Assembly: GCF_023715465.1 (NCBI RefSeq)
Contig: NZ_JAMBOE010000004.1
Coordinates: 496,001 to 560,000 of the forward strand
From: Paenibacillus macerans
GTDB lineage: Bacteria; Bacillota; Bacilli; Paenibacillales; Paenibacillaceae
Length of the DNA: 64,000 nucleotides
Direction of reading: 5' to 3'
Shown: piece by piece, positions 17,797 through 26,619 of the stretch
Layout of the letters: the number at the start of each line of letters is the position of its first letter
Position numbering within the stretch: the first letter of the stretch is position 1
The notes under the pieces: model-generated
The model's input: the letters and a program-made list of their open reading frames with translations, nothing else
What the model was told of the DNA's origin: nothing
Databases searched by the model: none
Made by a program: the position numbers and the translations under genes

Positions 17797-18225
17797 TCAA
17801 ACCTCCCCTGCTTCATCCATGCTTAAAAATCGCTGCCGCTGCTCCGGCGTCGGTAACATACATTCGTTGCGTTTGCCGAACCAACGGTATCGATTGCGGG
17901 CAAATAAGCGGTAGGCCCAGTTCCGAACCGGTTTGGGGACGATGAGGAACAAGGCCGCTGCTTTCCAGATCCCGTCCAGCTTTCGGGCGATACGAAGCAC
18001 CGCGGTTGATTCGGTGAATATCCGGCCATTTTCAATCAAAATGATCGAGTCGAGATTGGGCGCTTCCACCCGCTCTGAGAGCAGCGACTTCGCTGCATCC
18101 GACTGCAGCGAGGCAAACCGGAAATAACCAGCCCGATCTCTCCGAATGATGAACTGCACCGATCCGTTGCAAAAATTACATACTCCGTCAAAAAGAACGA
18201 CGGCATGGTTTTCCGATTTGCTCAC
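17797..18225 (-). CDS. DCC1-like thiol-disulfide oxidoreductase family protein (DUF393)
   Basis: A 142-residue protein with the hallmark DGVCNFCNGSVQFIIRRD at residues 14-31. This gives the family's DxxCxxC motif of two redox-capable cysteines in a thioredoxin-like setting. Downstream, FRFASLQSD and the later WAYRLFARNRYRWFG are also typical of the DCC1 family. It starts with GTG behind AAGGGGGC. Members are thought to be disulfide oxidoreductases, but substrates are not established. No operon partner is visible: DUF5680 lies 200 bp downstream and a divergent ATPase operon lies upstream. Confidence 0.88.
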   Translation of the reverse strand: MSKSENHAVVLFDGVCNFCNGSVQFIIRRDRAGYFRFASLQSDAAKSLLSERVEAPNLDSIILIENGRIFTESTAVLRIARKLDGIWKAAALFLIVPKPVRNWAYRLFARNRYRWFGKRNECMLPTPEQRQRFLSMDEAGEV

Positions 18226-18455
18226 GGCGTGAGCCCCCTTTCACCTGTTGCAATGTCTATTGTAATATAAGGTGGTTAACTTTTAGTTAGCTATTCATTT
18301 AAATTTGAATTAAAAACTTTGCCTTTAAATATGAAGTTGATGATTCATTTTGTATTTTTTTTGCAAAACGGTATATAAGATTTGACTTTAATCAACACTA
18401 ATGCATATATTTAAATTGTAATTTGCGAAAAAACCGCAAAATGGAGGTGTCACTT

Positions 18456-19763
18456 GTGTTGCTTGAGTTTAGAACCAAAAACTTTAAATCGTTCCAAGGT
18501 GAGCTTGTTTTCTCCATGACCCCTGCACCCAAGCAAAAGGGACTGGACTTTAGTTTGTTAAAAGAAAAAATCGGGGCAAAAGAATACAAGGGCCTAAGTT
18601 CAGCGGTTATTTACGGTCCAAACGCATCAGGCAAATCAAACATCATCGGGGCAATGGATGTCCTAAAAAACATTATTTTAAGAGGACATATCCGAAATGA
18701 GGATACAAAATCCCCATTCAATCCTGTAGCGAGTACATTGGAGTTGATTCCCAATAAAGCAGACAAACATAAAAGTCCTGTGAATTTTGGCATAAAGTTT
18801 ATTGAGGCCGGATTTCTTTTTGATTATAGATTATCCCTCGATTTAGGGAGTTTTTTGGAAGAGGATTATGATCGTAAGATACTGACTGAAACTTTGTATA
18901 TCAATGAAAAGATGATCTTTTCGCGGAATCCTTCGCTGGAGTTCGGCGACACAAAATTAATCAAAAATTATTTGATCAACGGGTTTGAGGAAAACGAAAC
19001 CGGCGTAAAAACTTTAGCCAAAAACAATTTAATTGACGATGAGCTCTTCTTAATGAATGGCTTCAAAGCCTTGTTCAGTTCAAAACTGGTTGCCATTATA
19101 ACAAATTGGCTTGAGGATAAATTCATGGTTTTCTGCAGAGCGGACGCTCTTCAGTCCCGGCCTTCCAGTTCCAAGAAAGATACCATTTACATCAACACAA
19201 CGGTGAATGAAGCAGCCCGAATATTCGGAATCAATTCCAATGCGCTTGGCTATCTTTCATCGGAGGAAAATGCCGAACCGAAGCTTTATTCGATTTTGGA
19301 CAAAAACATGATAGTTCGATCAGACACTTTTGAATCTTTCGGGACCATTCGCTTTGTAAACATCTTCCCGGTTGTTATCGATGCTCTGCTCAACGGGGGA
19401 ACGTTAGTCATTGATGAATTCGATGCTTCCCTGCATCCGATGGCTTTAATGAGTATTGTGAACGTCTTCCATAATGATGACCTGAACAAAAAAAATGCAC
19501 AACTCATCTTTAACACACATAATCCTATATTTCTTAATTCGAACCTATTCAGACGCGATGAAATTAAATTTGTCGAGCGTGATGAAGAGACTTTTTGCAG
19601 CACCCACTACGCTTTATCCGATTTTGGTACTTCAGGAGAAAAGGCCGTCCGGATGGGCGGAGATTACATGAAAAATTATTTTATTAACCAGTATGGCGCT
19701 ATCAACGATGTGGACTTCACCTCTGTGTTTGAAAAATTGCTGGAAGCCAGAGGGGAGTTGTAA
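18456..19763 (+). CDS. AAA family ATPase of a RloB-linked putative defence pair
   Basis: A 435-residue SMC/ABC-like ATPase of the AAA_15/AAA_21 type. The start MLLEFRTKNFKSFQGE is typical. Walker A YGPNASGKSN is near 52-61, and Walker B LVIDEFDASLHP near 316-328 is followed by QLIFNTHNPIFLN. The start is a GTG at 18456 behind GGAGGTGTCACTT; an upstream ATG at 18423 has no ribosome site. Five bases separate it from the RloB-like gene. AAA ATPases paired with RloB-like proteins occur in AbiL-type abortive infection systems (family knowledge). A role as phage sensor or motor for the partner is therefore likely but inferred. The pair is more AT-rich than its neighbours, suggesting transfer. Confidence 0.88.
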   Translation: MLLEFRTKNFKSFQGELVFSMTPAPKQKGLDFSLLKEKIGAKEYKGLSSAVIYGPNASGKSNIIGAMDVLKNIILRGHIRNEDTKSPFNPVASTLELIPNKADKHKSPVNFGIKFIEAGFLFDYRLSLDLGSFLEEDYDRKILTETLYINEKMIFSRNPSLEFGDTKLIKNYLINGFEENETGVKTLAKNNLIDDELFLMNGFKALFSSKLVAIITNWLEDKFMVFCRADALQSRPSSSKKDTIYINTTVNEAARIFGINSNALGYLSSEENAEPKLYSILDKNMIVRSDTFESFGTIRFVNIFPVVIDALLNGGTLVIDEFDASLHPMALMSIVNVFHNDDLNKKNAQLIFNTHNPIFLNSNLFRRDEIKFVERDEETFCSTHYALSDFGTSGEKAVRMGGDYMKNYFINQYGAINDVDFTSVFEKLLEARGEL

Positions 19764-19768
19764 ACCGG

Positions 19769-20428
19769 ATGGCCGTTAGGAAGACAAATAGGAAATATTA
19801 TTTTACCGTCGAAGGAGAAACGGAAAAATGGTATCTGGAATGGCTGAAGCAATTAATAAACAACGAACCTTCGGCTGTCCACACAGTTACCATTGATAGC
19901 AAGAAAGAAAAAAATCCGGTGAAGCGAGCTAAGTCGTTAACAGTGCTAAGTGAAACGATCATCACGCATTGGTTTGACTATGAAAGTAATGATGATATTC
20001 ACGAGAGACAATTTAAAGAAACATTGGATGCACTAAAAAATACCTCGACCTTGAAGAAACAAATCAAATATAAACTAGGATACAGCAATTTCACTTTCGA
20101 GCTTTGGATGATTTTACATAAAAAAGACTGTAATGCCGCTCTTGCACACAGACGACAATATTTGCAATGGATAAATAATGCTTTTGGAGAAAGTTTTGCA
20201 GAACTCTCTGACTATAAAGAAGAAGCAAATTTCAAAAGAGTCCTCAAAAAAATATCTTTAGATGATGTACGGGCAGCAACCCTACGTGCAAAGAATATCA
20301 TGAATAGAAACAAAAAAGCCGGCTTAACCTTGCATGAATACAAGGGATACAAATTTTATAAGGAAAATCCTTCGATTTTGGTTCATGAATCTATTGAGAA
20401 GATATTGAGAGATTGCGGACTGATCTAA
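19769..20428 (+). CDS. RloB-like protein, putative effector of the defence pair
   Basis: A 219-residue protein of the RloB family (TOPRIM-like fold). Visible motifs are FTVEGETEKWYLEWLK at residues 12-27 with acidic residues Glu15, Glu17 and Glu19; an acidic HWFDYESNDD near 66-75; and SNFTFELWMILHKKD near 105-119, which matches the family's SNPxFELWLLLH signature. Such proteins may act as nucleases, by analogy with TOPRIM effectors. It follows the AAA ATPase by five bases, so co-translation is likely. The pair is unlike the surrounding metabolic genes. A nested inverted repeat begins 12 bp after the stop. Confidence 0.85.
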   Translation: MAVRKTNRKYYFTVEGETEKWYLEWLKQLINNEPSAVHTVTIDSKKEKNPVKRAKSLTVLSETIITHWFDYESNDDIHERQFKETLDALKNTSTLKKQIKYKLGYSNFTFELWMILHKKDCNAALAHRRQYLQWINNAFGESFAELSDYKEEANFKRVLKKISLDDVRAATLRAKNIMNRNKKAGLTLHEYKGYKFYKENPSILVHESIEKILRDCGLI

Positions 20429-20439
20429 ATACGTATTAC

Positions 20440-20514
20440 AGTCGCCAAGGCAATGCAACAGCCATCACTAAAGTCAGTATAACAAATGGCTGAAGCGGAA
20501 ATGTCTTGGCGACT
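20440..20514. other. Nested inverted repeats downstream of the RloB-like gene
   Basis: An outer perfect 10-bp pair (AGTCGCCAAG / CTTGGCGACT) encloses an inner perfect 7-bp pair (CAGCCAT / ATGGCTG, 20459-20465 and 20486-20492). No T-tract follows, so it is not a plain terminator. It could be a structured transcript 3' end or the mark of an insertion. Confidence 0.45.
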
Positions 20515-20632
20515 TCGAGAAACACAATATCTTTATAATATTATTCTTCCCAATCCGAAATATTGTACTTTTGTAATAGCTGCTTCGAAAAGGCTATTCC
20601 CTTTCCAAACTTATGCCATATACCTTGAACAA

Positions 20633-20656
20633 GCCCGGCACCATGTTGTGCCAGGC
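20633..20656 (-). terminator. Hairpin after GH26 gene, weak terminator
   Basis: GCCTGGCAC / GTGCCGGGC stem (minus strand) with a six-base loop, about 30 bp after the GH26 stop. Only TTGTT follows, so termination strength is uncertain. Confidence 0.4.
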
Positions 20657-20684
20657 TTCATTACTGTTCCTACGCAATACTCAT

Positions 20685-23162
20685 TTAATTAGCGCCCTCA
20701 TTATTTATCGCACGCGAATCATGATACAGCGAATTGATTTTCTCCACGGAATTTTTATTCGTCAAGTATTCGGACCAGGTCATAAAGTAGACAAACCGGG
20801 TTTGTCTTTCCTTTAATACCTTAGGGTCGGGCAGTTCCCCGTTTTCGCCGATGGCGATAGGTCTTCCGCCGCTGAGTTCCATCAGCTTTTCGTAATAGGC
20901 GTCCTTGTAGTCATTATTGTAGATGTCCATGGCCAACACATCCACATAATCATGGCCGGGATAATAAGGAGCCGAGTCAAAGGCCCATTCGCTTTCCGCG
21001 TTTGGACTCCATACCCAGATCAAGTTATCCAAATGGTGAACATTGGTGAACCTGTCATACATGTTTGTCCATAATTGCTTGAACAGTTCCGGACGTCCGC
21101 CCCACCAGAAAAATTCGGCGTTCATTTCATGATAAGGCCGCCACAACACGGGGACTCCCGCATCCTTAAGCTGAGACAGGTAACCGGCTACCTCGTCCAC
21201 CTGGGCGGCCCACTGATTATACAGTTCCGTACCGGGCGTAACGATCTGCTCCATCTGCTCCTCCGTCACCTTCGCTTTGACGCTTTCCCATCCGGCCGTT
21301 TTGGCGTCAAAAGGACGAATCTGATGATAAGTCAGGGTGATCATGGCGCCGCTTTGGGCTTTGACGATGGCGGTATTAATCATCTTTTGCCTTAAGCCCG
21401 CTAAATCGCCGCCCGTATAATAGGCAAAATCGGAGCCCCACAAGGCCGGATAAACGCCGGTGATTTCGGCTGCTTTATTGTACCAGTTGGAGGGATCCTC
21501 ATAATAATTGTGCTGCCCTGTAAAAATACCGTTCCCCGTGGTGTCATACAAACGCTCCAGCAGAGATATCGCCTCGGCGGAGGCATCCGGGTTGGAGGCC
21601 CTCACAGAGCTTGTGGCTGCCCGCAAAGCTGCTCCCTCCGAGACCAGTTCTCCTTCGCTCACAGCTTTTATTTCAATATCATAAGCCGTTTCCGGGGATA
21701 AACCCTCCAGTTTATAGGAATAAGACGTCTGCCCCTGGACAGCGGGAACCGTTACCGTCCGCCCTTCCTCATTTTCCCCCTCTTCCTTATAGGATATCGC
21801 ATAAGCCTCGACTCCATAAGGTCCTTCCGACGCCTCCCACCTCAGGTCCGCCGATACCCAGTCCACTCCGGTTACCTTAGCATTGGCCGGGGCGCTGGGC
21901 TCAAGGTTCTCCGGAAGCTCAGGCAGGGCCCCCACAAAAACATCATCCATAAACATATCGACGCCCGTCGTATTCCACATGGCCAGTCTCATCAGCTTGT
22001 CGCTGCTTCCGGCCTGAACCTGCCCCTCAGTCTTGGTCCATTCCGTGCTGACCGGGGTAGTCATTGACACCTTGGTTTCCGTTGACCCGAATAAGCTGAA
22101 ATCCAGTCCGAAGCTTGTGACCGGTGCGCTGGCGAACCGGGTCCAAAAGCTGACCAAATAGGTGGTATCGGGCGTTGCGTTCATTTTTTTGGTGCCGCCG
22201 CCGGTCAGATTTTTGATTTTCAGGGCGTATTGGCCGCTATGCGGATTATCCTTTGTAGTCTCAAGGTTTTTCCATACCTCCCAAGGGGATACGGAACCGG
22301 TCTCAAGCCCCGGATTTTCCACCAGGTTGGGACCCGGTGTGGCTTCCAGCCCAATAACGGCGTCCGAGATGTTGCCCGCCTCGTCCACGGCAGTCAGCTT
22401 GATGGCATATACCTGATAGGCTTCCAGATTTTTGAGGTTATAGGTGTATTCGCTTTGTCCCTTCACATGGGGGACATTCACGGTCTGCCAGCCGGAATCC
22501 TCCGTCTTCTTGTAGGAAAGCTGGTATGTCTCCGCGCCGGAATCATCCGCAGAACCTGTCCAGGTCAGCTTAAGACCATTTTGAATATGCTCCGTCTTCA
22601 ATGCCCCGGGTGCGGTTGGCGGTTCATCATCCGCATATTCCTGAATCATCGCATCATCAATAAAATAATCAACCGCCGTGTTATTCCAAAAAGATACCCG
22701 GACATGCTGCACACCGGCAGTAGGAGTAAATAAGACTTCTTGATACTCCCAGTCCGTTGATCCGGAGAATTTCAGGCTTTCTTTTCCCTGCTGGGAACCG
22801 AAATACTCCATAGAAATCGTATGGCTGGTCACGCCGGTGCCGGCAAATTTAACCCAAGCGCCGATCCGGTATGTTTTTCCGGCCTTCACGGCTACGGATT
22901 GGGAAGCTCCGCCCGTATTTCGCTTCACCTGAAAGGACTGGTTGCCGCTGTGTTTTTCCGCCTTCGTAACCACTGGGTTCCCCCATTTCTCCCAAGCGGT
23001 ATCCCCGGCTTCAAATCCAGGATTCGTCAGCAGATTCTCCCCTGCGGCCAGGACTTGGCCAGGCGATGCCACGATCACCGTTGACGCCAGAATGACTGCC
23101 AAAAACGCAGCCGCAATCCGTAAAAAAATTGCTTTGGACCTTGCTCGTACCCTACTTGCCAT
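20685..23162 (-). CDS. Secreted multidomain GH26 beta-mannanase
   Basis: An 825-residue secreted hydrolase, likely endo-beta-1,4-mannanase. A signal peptide covers residues 1-41 (basic start, hydrophobic AAAFLAVILASTVIV, cleavage near VLA-AGE). Then come two CBM4/9-like carbohydrate-binding modules (starting LLTNPGFEAGD near 44 and LVENPGLETG near 285), each followed by a fibronectin-III domain. The C-terminal GH26 catalytic domain covers about 530-825. The proton donor Glu is in WRPYHEMNAEFFWWG and the nucleophile Glu in AIGENGELPD. An ATG 22 codons upstream is in frame, but AAGGAGG nine bases before MASRVRARS decides the start. It fits with the xylanase and GH3 genes as part of a plant cell wall degrading set. 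Confidence 0.94.
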   Translation of the reverse strand: MASRVRARSKAIFLRIAAAFLAVILASTVIVASPGQVLAAGENLLTNPGFEAGDTAWEKWGNPVVTKAEKHSGNQSFQVKRNTGGASQSVAVKAGKTYRIGAWVKFAGTGVTSHTISMEYFGSQQGKESLKFSGSTDWEYQEVLFTPTAGVQHVRVSFWNNTAVDYFIDDAMIQEYADDEPPTAPGALKTEHIQNGLKLTWTGSADDSGAETYQLSYKKTEDSGWQTVNVPHVKGQSEYTYNLKNLEAYQVYAIKLTAVDEAGNISDAVIGLEATPGPNLVENPGLETGSVSPWEVWKNLETTKDNPHSGQYALKIKNLTGGGTKKMNATPDTTYLVSFWTRFASAPVTSFGLDFSLFGSTETKVSMTTPVSTEWTKTEGQVQAGSSDKLMRLAMWNTTGVDMFMDDVFVGALPELPENLEPSAPANAKVTGVDWVSADLRWEASEGPYGVEAYAISYKEEGENEEGRTVTVPAVQGQTSYSYKLEGLSPETAYDIEIKAVSEGELVSEGAALRAATSSVRASNPDASAEAISLLERLYDTTGNGIFTGQHNYYEDPSNWYNKAAEITGVYPALWGSDFAYYTGGDLAGLRQKMINTAIVKAQSGAMITLTYHQIRPFDAKTAGWESVKAKVTEEQMEQIVTPGTELYNQWAAQVDEVAGYLSQLKDAGVPVLWRPYHEMNAEFFWWGGRPELFKQLWTNMYDRFTNVHHLDNLIWVWSPNAESEWAFDSAPYYPGHDYVDVLAMDIYNNDYKDAYYEKLMELSGGRPIAIGENGELPDPKVLKERQTRFVYFMTWSEYLTNKNSVEKINSLYHDSRAINNEGAN

Positions 23163-23281
23163 AAATGTTTTCCTCCTTGTGCGGAAAGAATATACAACTT
23201 TTCTAAAGGCAAGTAGGTAATTCGCCAAAATACGCTATTTTCCTCCATATTCCATTCATGATTTTTCCAGTAGAGAGCCGG

Positions 23282-23401
23282 TTATTGCATACGTCTGTAT
23301 ATTAGGTTCCTGCTTAAACGTTTGCCCAGGCTCTTCATGGCGTCACCCACAACAACAACAATTATCACAATGATGACAGCAACAACTCTGATAGCTTTCA
23401 T
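23282..23401 (-). CDS. Small membrane peptide (39 aa), candidate two-component target
   Basis: ATG at 23401 opens a 39-residue frame behind AAAGGATGTGCGAAA. It begins MKAIRVVAVIIVIIVVVVGD, a single membrane span, followed by a basic tail (MKSLGKRLSRNLIYRRMQ). Upstream at 23504-23555 is a promoter that closely matches the one ahead of the epimerase gene, with the same direct-repeat operator. That shared promoter is the main support that this very small gene is real. No family is recognised. It may be a membrane stress peptide or a regulator of the nearby kinase. Confidence 0.5.
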   Translation of the reverse strand: MKAIRVVAVIIVIIVVVVGDAMKSLGKRLSRNLIYRRMQ

Positions 23402-23503
23402 TTTCGCACATCCTTTCAAGTTTCACACCCCTCGTAGAAACGGCAAAGTTGCTCTCCGCTGGATCCCGTATTTTCAAATGTTTCCCCTCATGATGTCGTC
23501 CCT

Positions 23504-23555
23504 ATTCTACCGGTGCGTTGTTTTAGAGTTGCTTCTGAAATGTTTAAGAAATATT
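23504..23555 (-). promoter_or_regulatory. Promoter with two-component operator, site A
   Basis: Minus strand: direct repeat AATATTT-CTTA-AACATTT with 11-bp period at 23538-23555, then a weak -35 (GCAACT) and a -10 TAGAAT at 23504-23509. The arrangement matches the site ahead of the epimerase gene (26620-26671), including the 28-bp gap from operator to -10. It likely drives the 39-residue membrane peptide. Confidence 0.55.
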
Positions 23556-23623
23556 AATCGTTAGACACAAAAAAACAGCACATCTTCGTAAATAACCGAA
23601 TACATGCTGCTCTACCTGCGTGA

Positions 23624-24706
23624 TTACCGCGTAGGGTTGACTTTCAGCCTTACGGTGAAGGCAGCCCCTTGGCCTGGAGCGCTCCGGACCGTGATGGAGC
23701 CGCCGGCTAGTTCGATGACACGCAGCGAAAGCGCGAGTCCAAGACCGTTGCCTTCGCCGGAATGGGAGGTGTCTCCTTGATAAAATTTATCAAAAATATG
23801 CTTCATCGTTTCCTCGTCCATGCCGCAGCCGGTGTCGGATATGGATACCGTCACGTGATCCTCATCCGAGACTTGCGTTAAAGTGATTTTGCCGCCGGGT
23901 TCCGTGAATTTCAGCGCATTAGAAAGAAGGTTATGCCATACGATCTCAAGCATGCTTGCATCGGCATGGATGATCGCACGGTCCTCGATATCGGCCACAA
24001 ACTCAATCCTTCTCCGCTCCCATTCATTCTCAAGGGTAAGTGCGCTGTCGCTGAGCTGGCGGCACAGGTCAAAAGGCTTGGTAGCCGGAGTGATCTCCTG
24101 ATTTTCCAGTTTGTTGAGCTTTAAAATATTGGTCACCAGTGCCGTCAGTTTTTTGGTGGCGGCGATGATCGTGTCGGCATATTCCTTGCGCTGTTCTGGC
24201 GGCAAATCTTGCTTTTGCAGCACCGTAGCGTAGCTTTGGATTACCGCCAGCGGGGTCTTGATTTCATGGGACACATTGGCGATAAAATCGTTTTTCAGCG
24301 TTTCGATGCTGCCCAGTTCCTCCACCATTTTATTGAAATCCTCAAACATGACGTCCACATAATCCCGTTTGTCCGCAGAATGTATGGGCTTCAGATAAAC
24401 CGAAAAATCGCCCTCGGCAACTTGTTTGGCGGCCAAGCTTAGTTTTCTCATCGGTTTGTCGAAGGTACGGAACTTTTGACGGGCGGTGACAAAGCAAAAA
24501 ATGGCGGTAACAATCGCCCAATATCCGAGCATCCCAAAAATAAAATCCGGCGGCATGTCGTAAACCTTCATATCCATAGTTCTGGCATAAATCATCACTT
24601 GTCCGGCGGACAACGTCAGCAGTACAAAATAGATCAGCGCGTATTCCTTCCACGAAAAATGCTTTGCCTTGACCCGGTCGTCCTTTTCGATCGGCTTCTT
24701 TTTCAT
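23624..24706 (-). CDS. Sensor histidine kinase with short extracellular loop
   Basis: A 360-residue membrane histidine kinase. Two membrane segments (about 22-40 and 54-74) are separated by only about 14 residues, so it probably senses within the membrane. A HAMP domain follows, then the HisKA dimer with the phosphorylated His in FIANVSHEIKTPLAVIQSY, and the ATPase domain (NLLSNALKF, DTGCGMDEE, GNGLGLALS). The start overlaps the response regulator stop by four bases (ATGA), so the pair is translationally coupled. Likely regulon members from shared operators are its own operon, the 39-residue peptide and the epimerase gene. The signal is unknown; kinases of this short-loop type often sense cell-envelope stress or antibiotics (family knowledge). 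Confidence 0.95.
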   Translation of the reverse strand: MKKKPIEKDDRVKAKHFSWKEYALIYFVLLTLSAGQVMIYARTMDMKVYDMPPDFIFGMLGYWAIVTAIFCFVTARQKFRTFDKPMRKLSLAAKQVAEGDFSVYLKPIHSADKRDYVDVMFEDFNKMVEELGSIETLKNDFIANVSHEIKTPLAVIQSYATVLQKQDLPPEQRKEYADTIIAATKKLTALVTNILKLNKLENQEITPATKPFDLCRQLSDSALTLENEWERRRIEFVADIEDRAIIHADASMLEIVWHNLLSNALKFTEPGGKITLTQVSDEDHVTVSISDTGCGMDEETMKHIFDKFYQGDTSHSGEGNGLGLALSLRVIELAGGSITVRSAPGQGAAFTVRLKVNPTR

Positions 24707-25374
24707 TCTACGACCGCCTTATATCCCAAGCCATGCACGGTAACGATTTTAAAATCGTCACAGCTGGAGAACTTGTCCCGGAGCTTGGTGATATACACAT
24801 CCACGGCGCGCAGGCTGGTTTTGCTGTCGATGCCCCAGAACTCATCCATAAGTTGGGCACGAGAAAAGGTGTGCTTCGGATAAGACAGCAGCTTATACAG
24901 GATATTGAATTCACGCACGGTCACCGGAATGTCTTCCCCGTTCACCGTCGCCGTCATCGCGTCCGCGTCCATCACCAGCCTCCCCACCGTCAAACGCCGT
25001 TCATTGGCTATATTCGCCCGGCGAAGCAGCGCGCCCACCCGCAGTACCAATTCATCCAGATCGACCGGTTTGACCATATAGTCGTCAATGCCAACCCGAA
25101 AACCCCGCTGCTTGGAGGAAATATCGTCACGGGCCGTCATAAATAAAATGGGGATGTTCTTGTTGAGGTCCCGTACGGTTTCGGCAAATTCATAACCATC
25201 GATCTCCGGCATCATAATGTCGGAAATGATCAGATCGTACAAATTGTTATACATCAAATCATACGCCTCACGCGGGTTCACGCACCCTTTGGCGGTATAG
25301 CCGTGATCGCTTAAATAACTGCAAACGATTTGATTGAGCTTTATATCATCTTCCACAACAAGTATATTGATCAT
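24703..25374 (-). CDS. OmpR/PhoB family response regulator
   Basis: A 223-residue two-domain regulator. The receiver covers about 1-118 with the acidic pair in VVEDDIKLN (residues 6-14), the phospho-acceptor Asp in YDLIISDIMMPEIDGYEF near 54, and the conserved Lys in YMVKPVD near 103. The C-terminal OmpR-type winged helix is near 130-223 (REFNILYKLLSYPKHTFSRAQLMDEFWG, VYITKLRDKF, VHGLGYK). It starts behind GAGGTTTTATA. A direct repeat AACATTT-N4-AACATTT with 11-bp period lies 43 bp upstream of the start and recurs at two other promoters nearby, fitting OmpR-type tandem binding and autoregulation. Confidence 0.95.
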   Translation of the reverse strand: MINILVVEDDIKLNQIVCSYLSDHGYTAKGCVNPREAYDLMYNNLYDLIISDIMMPEIDGYEFAETVRDLNKNIPILFMTARDDISSKQRGFRVGIDDYMVKPVDLDELVLRVGALLRRANIANERRLTVGRLVMDADAMTATVNGEDIPVTVREFNILYKLLSYPKHTFSRAQLMDEFWGIDSKTSLRAVDVYITKLRDKFSSCDDFKIVTVHGLGYKAVVE

Positions 25375-25417
25375 TATAAAACCTCATTTCTCCGCAAATG
25401 GAATCATCATAACAGGC

Positions 25418-25435
25418 AAATGTTAAAGAAATGTT
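25418..25435 (-). promoter_or_regulatory. Two-component operator, site B (autoregulatory)
   Basis: Minus strand AACATTT-CTTT-AACATTT, two perfect half-sites with 11-bp period, 43 bp upstream of the response regulator start. It matches sites A and C. The -10 element is not clear here. Confidence 0.5.
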
Positions 25436-25561
25436 TGTAGGCTTAATATTAGATTATCCAAAATGAGAAATTGTTGCATCTCCAACTTCGGCAATGTGAC
25501 TAACTGCAGCAAAAAGAGAGGCATTTCGCCTCCCTTCGATCTGTTTTGGTGTGCCCAATCG

Positions 25562-26566
25562 TTAGATTTTCCCTTCGCTGCGCAGCCATGCTACCGTGTC
25601 AGCGATGGTTTCTTGAAACGGTCTTGTACGGAATTCCAGCTCCTGCCGTGCTTTTTCGGAAGAGAACTGATTATTGCGGGTTAAGTTATAGATTTCAAAT
25701 TTCAAAGCCTCAAGGTTGGCCCCGCCTTCGGATTGGGCGAAACTGTTTGGCGGCATGGCCTGCATCTGTTCCGGCGTCAAAATGGTCTCGACCCGCGGGG
25801 CGCCGCTGGCTTTGCTGATCAGGTCGAACATCCGCCGCATCGATACCATCTCATTGCTCAAAATGTACCCCTCGCCCTTTCGTCCCTGCTGCGTGCAGGC
25901 GATTACGCCGTCCGCAAGATCGCGGACATCCACCGCGTTGAAGGACCCTTCAACACCCGCGGGCATTTGTCCCTGACAATAACGGATCACAAAACTCGTG
26001 AATGGCCCAAAGGCGCTGTCGTTGGGTCCGGATATTCCGGAAGGATAAATGATCGAAGCATCCAGATCTTTACCGCGCACCGCTTCCAACACATATTGCG
26101 TGGCCATGGCCTTGGTTTTTGCATAATAGCCGACCACCTGATCCGGGAAAAACGTTTCCGGTTCCTGGATGACCTGACCTTGCGGCGCTTCAAGAATGGC
26201 CCCGGTGGAGCTAACATATACCAATTTTTTCACCTGTTTGGCAACGCACATATCTACAATGTTTTTGGTTCCCGTCACATTGACGTCATATACTTTTTGA
26301 CTTGGCTGCGGCGATGTCGTCACGAGGCTCGCACAATGAATCACAACGACCTCGTGGTTCTCGGGCACCGTAAAAAAAGATTCCAACGAATTCAAATCCG
26401 TTAGATCGCCAAAAACCACATCCGCCTCATCCGGTACATATTTCACCGCGGGATCGCCGTTTAATACCAAGGTCCGTACTTTTTTGCCTTGCGAAACCAG
26501 CTTGAGGGAAATATTGTTCCCCAAAAATCCGGCCGCACCGGTCAACAAATAAATCGTATCTTTCAT
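25562..26566 (-). CDS. NAD-dependent epimerase / extended SDR reductase
   Basis: A 334-residue extended short-chain dehydrogenase/reductase. The nucleotide-binding glycine motif is LLTGAAGFLGNNISLKL (residues 8-24), with VVFGDLTDLNSLESFF near 50, and the active-site pair in VGYYAKTKAMA near 150, with a Ser in VYVSSTGAIL. The overall pattern resembles dihydroflavonol-4-reductase-like or nucleoside-diphosphate-sugar epimerase relatives; the substrate is not predictable. It starts behind GAGAGGGGATTAACAGG. Its promoter (26620-26671) shares an operator with the two-component operon and the 39-residue peptide, so it is probably under that system. Confidence 0.9.
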   Translation of the reverse strand: MKDTIYLLTGAAGFLGNNISLKLVSQGKKVRTLVLNGDPAVKYVPDEADVVFGDLTDLNSLESFFTVPENHEVVVIHCASLVTTSPQPSQKVYDVNVTGTKNIVDMCVAKQVKKLVYVSSTGAILEAPQGQVIQEPETFFPDQVVGYYAKTKAMATQYVLEAVRGKDLDASIIYPSGISGPNDSAFGPFTSFVIRYCQGQMPAGVEGSFNAVDVRDLADGVIACTQQGRKGEGYILSNEMVSMRRMFDLISKASGAPRVETILTPEQMQAMPPNSFAQSEGGANLEALKFEIYNLTRNNQFSSEKARQELEFRTRPFQETIADTVAWLRSEGKI

Positions 26567-26619
26567 CCTGTTAATCCCCTCTCCTATCCTGAAGTCAATG
26601 TTGTTTTTATCTGCCTCCT

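Noticed and set aside
20486-20692. A 68-codon frame between the RloB-like and GH26 genes
   Set aside because: It covers the inverted-repeat element and a hairpin, has no ribosome site and no recognisable features.
23322-23564. An 80-codon plus-strand frame upstream of the kinase gene
   Set aside because: The opposite strand has the 39-residue peptide with a better ribosome site and a matching promoter; the plus frame has neither.
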